Below, in pieces: positions 1 through 4,268 of a DNA stretch of 8,602 nt. Position 1 is the first letter of the stretch, and every line of letters begins with the position of its first letter. Origin of the DNA: a bacterium UBA2219 (lineage in GTDB: Bacteria; Desulfobacterota; Deferrimicrobia; Deferrimicrobiales; Deferrimicrobiaceae); the NCBI GenBank assembly GCA_002327765.1, contig DCUH01000037.1, positions 1 through 8,602 on the forward strand. The letters run 5' to 3'. The notes beneath the pieces were generated by a model. The model did no database searches and was not told where the DNA came from. It was given only the letters and a program-made list of their open reading frames with translations. The position numbers were made by a program, and so were the translations under genes.

Positions 1-95
1 GTTGCGAAGGCAACCAAGACTGGAAGTTCAGACTTTAGTACCGCCGAATCGAAATTCGCTCCGTCGATCTCTAGGTAATTTGAATTCGTGGTCAT
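1..95 (-). CDS. Thioredoxin-like protein, N-terminal fragment (runs off window start)
   Basis: The minus strand opens with ATG at 95-93 and stays open for 31 codons to the window edge. The translation includes NFDSAVLKSELPVLVAFA, which matches the beta1-alpha1-beta2 start of thioredoxins (typically NFDxxVLxSxxPVLVxFWAxWCGPC). The redox-active CxxC would lie just beyond the edge, so catalytic competence cannot be seen. A ribosome site AAAGGA (104-109) lies 8 nt before the ATG, which fixes the start. The gene follows the 84-residue protein gene after a 74-nt gap on the same strand. No promoter or clear terminator is visible in that gap, so I infer co-transcription from the sigma54 promoter at 466-481. 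Known thioredoxins are cytoplasmic thiol-disulfide reductants, and no signal peptide is visible here. The main alternative is a thioredoxin-fold protein with a changed active site. Confidence 0.75.
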   Translation of the reverse strand, partial: MTTNSNYLEIDGANFDSAVLKSELPVLVAFA

Positions 96-169
96 CCTTT
101 TAATCCTTTATCGCGCAGTATCCAGAAAGAAGGTTTGGCCTCGTTGGAACAGGTTGTTTAAGCCTAGCG

Positions 170-424
170 TCAGGCCATGAGGCCGCCCCTGACGACGTCT
201 CCCGGCAGGTTCGCTGGTGCGGGAGTGATTTGAACGTATTTGATGTTCGTGATCGGGATAACGAACAGGTCTCCCTGCACCTCGATGGCAAGCCTGTCCT
301 TCTCCAGCGCTTTGCGAACATTCGTGGCTACCGTCAAGGGATCGTCACTGCTTTGCAGTGGCCAAGCGAGGCTCACCTTCGTCTCATCCATGAAGTGAAT
401 TACGGCGCGTACAATCTTGTTCAT
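170..424 (-). CDS. Small protein of unknown function (84 aa), sigma54-driven
   Basis: I do not recognise a named family. The protein begins MNKIVRAVIHFMDETKVSLAW and ends in GGLMA. It looks like a compact soluble alpha/beta domain: a beta-rich start, a helix around residues 28-43 (DPLTVATNVRKALEKD), and two more strands, including VIPITNIKYVQITPAP. There is no signal peptide, membrane segment or cysteine. The start at 424 is chosen over the upstream in-frame ATG at 490 because a near-ideal GAGGAGG (430-436) sits 5 nt before it, and because the -24/-12 promoter at 466-481 would place the transcript start near 455, inside the longer reading. It is the first gene of a minus-strand unit with a thioredoxin-like gene and is divergent from a sigma54 activator, so a stress or redox-linked role is plausible but only inferred. 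Confidence 0.85.
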   Translation of the reverse strand: MNKIVRAVIHFMDETKVSLAWPLQSSDDPLTVATNVRKALEKDRLAIEVQGDLFVIPITNIKYVQITPAPANLPGDVVRGGLMA

Positions 425-429
425 GGCTA

Positions 430-436
430 CCTCCTC
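430..436 (-). promoter_or_regulatory. Strong Shine-Dalgarno site of the 84-aa gene
   Basis: On the minus strand this reads GAGGAGG, with 5 nt before the ATG at 424. It decides the start against the longer reading from 490. Confidence 0.85.
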
Positions 437-465
437 TTCAATGTTCGTAAGTCGGTTTTCAGAAC

Positions 466-481
466 AGCATCGGTCATGCCA
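466..481 (-). promoter_or_regulatory. Sigma54 (-24/-12) promoter of the 84-aa protein/thioredoxin unit
   Basis: The minus strand reads TGGCATG-ACCG-ATGCT. The sigma54 consensus is TGGCACG-N4-TTGCW, so there are two mismatches, and the invariant GG and GC are exactly 10 nt apart. Counting from the GC at -13/-12, transcription would start near 455, giving a leader of about 31 nt that contains the Shine-Dalgarno site. The adjacent divergent gene encodes a sigma54 activator, an IHF site lies at about -62 and a dyad at about -117. The full layout makes a chance match unlikely. Confidence 0.82.
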
Positions 482-510
482 ATTCGCCATTTGAGCGATA
501 ACATAAATAA

Positions 511-523
511 TATCAATAGCTTA
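511..523 (+). promoter_or_regulatory. Probable IHF binding site
   Basis: TATCAATAGCTTA fits the IHF consensus WATCAANNNNTTR at every defined position. An A/T-rich run (491-510) adjoins its 5' side, as is usual for high-affinity IHF sites. It lies between the sigma54 promoter (466-481) and the dyad at 561-582, centred about 62 bp upstream of the inferred start. That is where IHF bends DNA to bring an enhancer-bound activator onto sigma54 polymerase. Confidence 0.68.
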
Positions 524-560
524 CGCGCGATAGCGCCGATTGGGTGTAGGTGCGAAATTA

Positions 561-582
561 TGAACGTACGAAAATTCGTTCA
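561..582. promoter_or_regulatory. Dyad, candidate upstream activator (enhancer) site
   Basis: TGAACG-N10-CGTTCA has perfect 6-bp arms, and a nested ACGAA-AA-TTCGT shares the same centre. The centre, about 571.5, is some 117 bp upstream of the inferred start of the minus-strand sigma54 transcript. It also lies just upstream of the -35 of the regulator's own promoter, so it could serve both activation of the left operon and autoregulation. Binding by the adjacent regulator is inferred from position only. Confidence 0.5.
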
Positions 583-591
583 AGATTGCGT

Positions 592-620
592 TTGACGTTT
601 CGTCCTGCCGCGACTAAGAT
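592..620 (+). promoter_or_regulatory. Sigma70-type promoter of the sigma54 regulator gene
   Basis: TTGACG (592-597) and TAAGAT (615-620) are separated by exactly 17 bp. They match the -35 and -10 consensus at 5 of 6 and 4 of 6 positions. The predicted start is about 626-628, at or next to the chosen ATG at 628, which would make the transcript leaderless or nearly so. If translation instead starts at the GTG at 550, this promoter would lie inside the gene and another would be needed. Confidence 0.5.
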
Positions 621-627
621 AGCGAGT

Positions 628-2208
628 ATGGAAGTTCTCAGCGACAGTCGTTTTGACCCTTGGAGCGCAGCCGGTCTGCTTATTGACATTGCCAGTGAGC
701 AGTCGCTGGAGAGCCTTCTTTGGAAGTTTGTCGAGCGCGGCGCGCAAGGGCCGATAGCCGCCTGCGTCCAAGTCTGGCTGATTGATAAAGGAGACTTGTG
801 CCCCACGTGTCCATACCGGTTGCAATGTCCCGACCAGTCTCGTTGCCTGCACTTGGTCGCGGCAAAAGGGAAGTCCGTTTTGGGTGCCGGCACTGGTTCG
901 CGACCTTACGAAGACCTCCGCGCACGGGTGCCGCTGGGCGTAGGCCCTATCGGCGAATCTGCTGTGACAAATGAGCCTAAGCTTATAAGCGTCTCGGATG
1001 AGCACCCGGAGTCGCTTCCAGGTGTGGAGTGGGTGACCGAAGAACACGTTGGTGAATACTTGGTAGGTCCGATTCGGTACAAGGGCGAGATTCTCGGCGT
1101 ATCAGCCGGCTTCGTTCGCGGGAAATGGCCGGAGGAGTTCCATCCGTGGGGCCAGGTTTTTTCTGACCAGCTCGGCGCCTCCATTGCCAACGCGAGGGCC
1201 TTCGAGGAAGTTCATCGGCTCAAAGCACAACTGGAGCTTCAAAATTCCTATCTCGAGGAGGCGGTCATCGAGGCGAAGGCCTTTGGTGACCTTGTCGGCC
1301 AGAGCGCCCCGCTCACGCATATCGTCAGCCAGATTGATTTGGTCGCACCGACGGAAGCCTCCGTGATCATTCTGGGCGAGACCGGCACGGGCAAGGAACT
1401 GGTGGCTCACGAGATTCACCGGCGCAGCGTGCGCAAAGGCGGGCCTCTCGTCCGCGTCAATTGCGCCTCGATTCCGGGGGGGCTATTCGAGAGTGAATTC
1501 TTTGGCCACGCAAAGGGATCGTTTACCGGAGCCGTGAAGGACCGGGCAGGCCGTTTTGAAACGGCTGAGGGCGGGACGATTTTCCTGGATGAAGTGGGCG
1601 AGATTCCGTTGGAGGTTCAGAACAAACTCCTGCGTGTGCTTCAGGAAAAGCGCTACGAACGTGTCGGCGAAGACCGTACGCGCTCCGCGGACGTGCGAAT
1701 AATCGCGGCCACCAATCGTGACATCAAGCAAGCTGTTGCTACAGGACGGTTCCGGGAAGACCTGTATTACCGGCTCAACGTCTTCCCGATCGCGCTTCCC
1801 CCGCTGGCCGACCGGAAGGAGTCGATCGTCCCGCTGGCGGAGTATTTCGCGGGGAAGTTCGCCGCCGCGTTCGGGAAGAGGATCTCCGGGTTCTCCGGGG
1901 ACGCGGTCGACGCCCTCCGGCGATACCCGTGGCCCGGGAACGTCCGGGAGCTCCAGAACGTGATCGAGCGGGCCGTGATCCTCGCCCCGGGAGAGATCGA
2001 CGCGGCGCACCTGAGGCTGGAGGCCTCCGCGGGGCCGGAAACTTCCGCCGGGGCGGCGATCCCCGGCGAAGGGGCGCTGCGGGCCAACGAGCGGGAGACG
2101 ATCCGGAAGGTCCTCGCGGACACCGGCGGGAACCGGACGCAGGCCGCCCGGGTCCTGGGCATCTCCCTGAGGACCCTGCAGTACCGGATCAAGGAATACG
2201 GCCTGTAG
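628..2208 (+). CDS. Sigma54-dependent transcriptional activator (GAF-like sensor, AAA+, Fis-type HTH)
   Basis: This is an enhancer-binding activator of sigma54 RNA polymerase, 526 residues from ATG 628. An in-frame GTG at 550 would add 26 Arg-rich residues; neither start has a convincing ribosome site. Numbered from 628, residues 15-190 form a GAF-like sensor with C58-x2-C-x5-C-x5-C73 (CPTCPYRLQCPDQSRC). A short coiled linker follows. The AAA+ domain has Walker A GETGTGKE (250-257), the sigma54-contact loop GSFTGA (297-302, a variant of GAFTGA), Walker B FLDE (319-322), FREDLYYRLNVFPI (375-388) and WPGNVREL (435-442). The C-terminus is a Fis-type helix-turn-helix, NRTQAARVLGISLRTLQYRI. There is no receiver domain, so the GAF part probably senses a ligand or redox state directly. 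Codon use switches sharply near position 1747: G/C-ending codons rise from 38 of 60 (1561-1740) to 54 of 58 (1747-1920). The gene may therefore be recombinant or mis-assembled. It sits between two sigma54 promoters. Confidence 0.96.
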   Translation: MEVLSDSRFDPWSAAGLLIDIASEQSLESLLWKFVERGAQGPIAACVQVWLIDKGDLCPTCPYRLQCPDQSRCLHLVAAKGKSVLGAGTGSRPYEDLRARVPLGVGPIGESAVTNEPKLISVSDEHPESLPGVEWVTEEHVGEYLVGPIRYKGEILGVSAGFVRGKWPEEFHPWGQVFSDQLGASIANARAFEEVHRLKAQLELQNSYLEEAVIEAKAFGDLVGQSAPLTHIVSQIDLVAPTEASVIILGETGTGKELVAHEIHRRSVRKGGPLVRVNCASIPGGLFESEFFGHAKGSFTGAVKDRAGRFETAEGGTIFLDEVGEIPLEVQNKLLRVLQEKRYERVGEDRTRSADVRIIAATNRDIKQAVATGRFREDLYYRLNVFPIALPPLADRKESIVPLAEYFAGKFAAAFGKRISGFSGDAVDALRRYPWPGNVRELQNVIERAVILAPGEIDAAHLRLEASAGPETSAGAAIPGEGALRANERETIRKVLADTGGNRTQAARVLGISLRTLQYRIKEYGL

Positions 2209-2210
2209 GG

Positions 2211-2250
2211 GCGCAGGATCTGCGCGGCGGCGCGCAGACGTTGCGCGCCG
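2211..2250. promoter_or_regulatory. Tandem dyads GCGCA-N5-TGCGC, candidate enhancer of the downstream sigma54 promoter
   Basis: Two copies of GCGCA-N5-TGCGC occur at 2211-2225 and 2232-2246, centred on 2218 and 2239. That is exactly 21 bp, or two helical turns, apart. The second copy extends to perfect 9-bp arms (2228-2236 and 2242-2250). Centres fall at about -131 and -110 from the inferred start at 2349. Paired, helically phased dyads with a 5-bp gap at this distance are typical of NtrC-class activator sites. An RNA hairpin acting as a terminator after the stop at 2208 is possible, but no U-tract follows. Confidence 0.58.
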
Positions 2251-2273
2251 GCAGGTAGGCCGGCGGCGGGCCG

Positions 2274-2306
2274 GGAATCGCAACGGGCCGGTTCGATTCC
2301 GGTTTT
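2274..2306 (+). terminator. Possible intrinsic terminator of the regulator gene
   Basis: GGAATCG (2274-2280) pairs with CGATTCC (2294-2300), and AAC (2282-2284) pairs with GTT (2291-2293) across a single bulged C. This gives a 10-bp stem with a 6-nt loop, followed by GGTTTT. The U-tract is short, so termination would be weak. It sits between the candidate enhancer and the sigma54 promoter at 2323. Confidence 0.33.
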
Positions 2307-2322
2307 CCGGTATTCGCAAAGG

Positions 2323-2338
2323 TGGCATGCGGGATGCA
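2323..2338 (+). promoter_or_regulatory. Sigma54 (-24/-12) promoter of the secreted/outer-membrane protein operon
   Basis: TGGCATG-CGGG-ATGCA matches the sigma54 consensus TGGCACG-N4-TTGCW with two mismatches and exact GG-N10-GC spacing. It has the same TGGCATG and ATGC blocks as the minus-strand promoter at 466-481. The inferred start near 2349 gives a leader of about 32 nt with the Shine-Dalgarno site at 2365-2372. No IHF consensus was seen between it and the tandem dyads at 2211-2250. Confidence 0.8.
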
Positions 2339-2380
2339 TTTGCTTCGGGTGCAGGCAGACACCCGAAGGAGGCAGCAGCG

Positions 2381-2680
2381 ATGAAGACGAAGATCGGCGC
2401 GGTGATCATTGCGTGGATGTTCCTTTTCGGCACGGTTCCTCTGGCGATGGCCAAGGGGCCCGGCGGCGGCTCCGGCGGCGGGGCGGCTGTCCGGTCCGGG
2501 GTCGGAACGAAGTCGCAGAACCAGATCCGGACCCAGCAGCGGCTGCGCGACGGCTCCTGCGTCAACCAGGGGACCGGCACGCCGCTGAAGAAGGGGAACG
2601 CGTACGGCCCCGGCGACGGCACGGGGACGGGGGTTCCCGCGCAGGACGGGACGGGGTATGGCGCTCCGGCGAACCGGTAG
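2381..2680 (+). CDS. Small secreted Gly-rich protein (99 aa)
   Basis: Residues 1-24 (MKTKIGAVIIAWMFLFGTVPLAMA) form a clear Sec signal peptide ending in an AMA cleavage motif. The mature part, about 75 residues, starts KGPGGGSGGG. It has one cysteine (DGSCVNQ) and two DGTG units in PGDGTGTGVPAQDGTGYG. Similar short exported proteins with repeated GPGDGTG motifs occur in deltaproteobacterial-type genomes; their function is unknown to me. The Asp/Gly turns could bind metal, but that is a guess. The start at 2381 is preferred over an in-frame ATG at 2327 because GAAGGAGG (2365-2372) lies 8 nt upstream, the signal peptide begins there, and 2327 falls inside the sigma54 promoter. It is the first gene of a three-gene unit of exported proteins; the next gene starts 4 nt after its stop. 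Confidence 0.88.
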   Translation: MKTKIGAVIIAWMFLFGTVPLAMAKGPGGGSGGGAAVRSGVGTKSQNQIRTQQRLRDGSCVNQGTGTPLKKGNAYGPGDGTGTGVPAQDGTGYGAPANR

Positions 2681-2684
2681 CGCG

Positions 2685-3245
2685 ATGAAGGCCGGCGGGA
2701 GTGGGGCGGCCGGACGCGCCCTGCTCCTGATCCCGGCGCTTATGGCGCTGCTCGTCTGCCTCCCGGCCGGCGCGCGCGCTGCGGAGCCCGACACGGTCCT
2801 GGCCGGCAGCGGGATCCGGTACCCCGAGGGATTCGACGCCGACACGGTCGGCGAGGTCCGCGGAAGGGTTTCCGGAACCGAGGTCCCCGGAAGCGGCCCC
2901 GTCCGCTTCCGGCTCGCCACGGACCGGGAGAGCTACAACATTCTCGCGTCCCCGGCCTGGTACTGGAAGGACCTCCGGGTGGAGCTCCCCGACGGCTCCG
3001 AGGTGCGGGTTCGCGGCTCGAAGACCCTCGGGAAGGACATGGCTCTCTACGTCGTCGCACAGGAGGTGCAGCTTATCCCCTCCGGGAAGAGCTGGCTCTT
3101 CCGGAACGCGGACGGCCATCCCCTTTGGAAGGGGCGGCAGGGCGGCCCGGCCGCGGGGAGCGGGATGGGCGGCGCGTCACCGATGCGTCGCGGCGGCGGG
3201 GGAATCGGCGGCGGTTTCGGCGGCCCCGGCGGCCGCAGGAGATAA
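2685..3245 (+). CDS. Periplasmic OB-fold-like protein with Gly/Arg-rich tail (186 aa)
   Basis: A signal peptide (residues 1 to about 33, hydrophobic ALLLIPALMALLVCLPAGA, then ARA) directs export. The core has the pattern of a small beta-barrel, OB-fold-like domain seen in exported proteins: GEVRGRVSG, then SPAWYWKDLRVELPDGSEVRVRGSK, then MALYVVAQEVQL, closing with FRNADGHPLWKG. I recognise this pattern from uncharacterised periplasmic proteins, but no function is assigned. The last 30 or so residues are low-complexity, Gly-rich and basic (GGGGIGGGFGGPGGRRR). The start at 2685 is preferred because it begins the signal peptide and lies 4 nt after the previous stop, suggesting translational coupling. 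An ATG at 2658 would overlap the previous gene by 23 nt. No strong ribosome site is visible. The next gene starts 4 nt after this stop. Confidence 0.85.
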   Translation: MKAGGSGAAGRALLLIPALMALLVCLPAGARAAEPDTVLAGSGIRYPEGFDADTVGEVRGRVSGTEVPGSGPVRFRLATDRESYNILASPAWYWKDLRVELPDGSEVRVRGSKTLGKDMALYVVAQEVQLIPSGKSWLFRNADGHPLWKGRQGGPAAGSGMGGASPMRRGGGGIGGGFGGPGGRRR

Positions 3246-3249
3246 TCTC

Positions 3250-4134
3250 ATGCGCATGGATCGTTCGGAAGGCCGCGCGGGCCGCGGGATCGTGTTCGCG
3301 CTCGCGGCGGCGTTGACGGGGATGTCCATCCTGCTTCCCGGTAAGGGGATCGCCGGGTGGGAGATCGGGGCCAGGGCGGGGTTCGACTCGAACGTCGGCC
3401 GTTCGGTGGAAGGGGAGGAAAGCGACGTCTTCCTTCTCGGCCACGGGGCGTACCTCCGGCAGGCGGACGGCGAGACCCGGCTCGACTGGACGTTTTCCGC
3501 GGTCGTCGAGGGGGCCGCGTACGCGGATTATTCCGACCTCGATTACGGGTCGGCGTCCGTCATGCCGGGACTGCTGTGGATCGCCCGCCCCGGCTGGACC
3601 GTCAACCTCTCGCCCTTCTTCCAGGTGAAAGGGGTTCGCGACTCCGACCAGTCCGCGTACGCGTTCGGCGCGCGGATCGACCTGCGCCAGGAGCTGCCGC
3701 GGCGGCTGTACCTGGCCGAGTCCGTTTCGTGGACCGACAGCCGTGCCGACGTGGAAACCTACTCGTACACCGAGTTCGCGGCGGGGGCGGCCATCGGGGT
3801 GAACTGGACCGATGCTTTTTTCACGGAGATCGGCTACCGGTACGCGCGCGGCGATTCCTTCTTTTCCCTCGGGACGGCCACGCTGGTCCCGGGAGGGGGC
3901 GGCGGAGGCGGCGGCCCAGGCTACCGGGGCGGCACGGACCCCGTGTATTCCACGGTCTTCGGGAGCGACGTGGTCAAGGACCGCGTCGACAGCCACGCCG
4001 TGGAGCTGTCGGCGGGGATCGACTGGACCCCTTCGGTCTTCAGCGTGCTGACCTTGACGTGGCAGACGATCCGCGGGGACGTCGGGACGGCGGACAGCTT
4101 CTCCGGGACGGCGGGAATCGGGTACCGATTCTAG
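3250..4134 (+). CDS. Outer-membrane beta-barrel protein (294 aa)
   Basis: The N-terminus is basic, followed by a hydrophobic stretch (IVFALAAALTGMSILL) and a likely cleavage near GKGIAG, so the protein should be exported. The mature part begins with a strand, GWEIGARAGFDSNVG, and continues with alternating amphipathic strands rich in Tyr, Trp and Phe, for example LDWTFSAVVEGAAYADYSDL and FFTEIGYRYARGDS. It ends GIGYRF; a C-terminal Phe is the assembly signal of outer-membrane barrels. Residues about 217-226 contain an unbroken Gly run (PGGGGGGGGPG), presumably a surface or periplasmic loop. Its size would allow roughly 12-14 strands. Translation is supported by AGGAG (3237-3241), 8 nt upstream. 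It is the last gene of the unit, followed by a strong terminator. No substrate can be assigned, and a structural rather than pore role is possible. Confidence 0.87.
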   Translation: MRMDRSEGRAGRGIVFALAAALTGMSILLPGKGIAGWEIGARAGFDSNVGRSVEGEESDVFLLGHGAYLRQADGETRLDWTFSAVVEGAAYADYSDLDYGSASVMPGLLWIARPGWTVNLSPFFQVKGVRDSDQSAYAFGARIDLRQELPRRLYLAESVSWTDSRADVETYSYTEFAAGAAIGVNWTDAFFTEIGYRYARGDSFFSLGTATLVPGGGGGGGGPGYRGGTDPVYSTVFGSDVVKDRVDSHAVELSAGIDWTPSVFSVLTLTWQTIRGDVGTADSFSGTAGIGYRF

Positions 4135-4154
4135 GAAGTCGCGGGGAAGGGGAG

Positions 4155-4196
4155 AAGGGGGGCGCCGGTCCGCATCGGTGTCCCCCTTGTCGTTTT
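4155..4196 (+). terminator. Strong intrinsic terminator
   Basis: AAGGGGG (4155-4161) pairs with CCCCCTT (4182-4188). The stem continues inward through GCGCCGGT and ATCGGTGT with three G-U pairs, giving about 15 bp closed by the loop CCGC (4170-4173). A U-rich tail GTCGTTTT follows. It lies 20 nt after the barrel-protein stop and separates the sigma54 operon from the efflux operon. Confidence 0.85.
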
Positions 4197-4268
4197 ACCG
4201 TGGTAATTTATCCATAGTCGGCATTCCGCCCGCGGCGCATCATTGGACATCGAGACCTGGAGTCGCGC
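4189..4268 (+). promoter_or_regulatory. Intergenic region likely holding the efflux operon promoter
   Basis: An A/T-rich patch (4193-4218, including GGTAATTTATCCATAG) stands out in otherwise GC-rich sequence and is the likeliest promoter site. No pair of -35 and -10 hexamers with good spacing is convincing. No operator dyad is evident. GGAG (4259-4262) lies 6 nt before the ATG at 4269. Confidence 0.35.

Noticed and set aside
162..175. GCCT-N6-AGGC hairpin at the 3' end of the 84-residue gene.
   Set aside because: The 4-bp stem has no U-tract and is too weak to call a terminator before the thioredoxin-like gene.
525..536. Short dyad GCGC-GATA-GCGC in the divergent promoter region.
   Set aside because: The arms are only 4 bp of simple GC sequence, with no second copy, so it is not distinguishable from chance.
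230..595. Plus-strand frame of 121 codons opposite the 84-residue gene.
   Set aside because: The minus-strand gene has a strong ribosome site and promoter, whereas this frame has none and would cross the whole promoter region.
4219..4234. GG-N10-GC spacing before the TolC gene (CGGCA then CCGCG), resembling a sigma54 site.
   Set aside because: The -12 block matches only its GC, which is expected by chance in GC-rich DNA. There is no enhancer-like dyad upstream.
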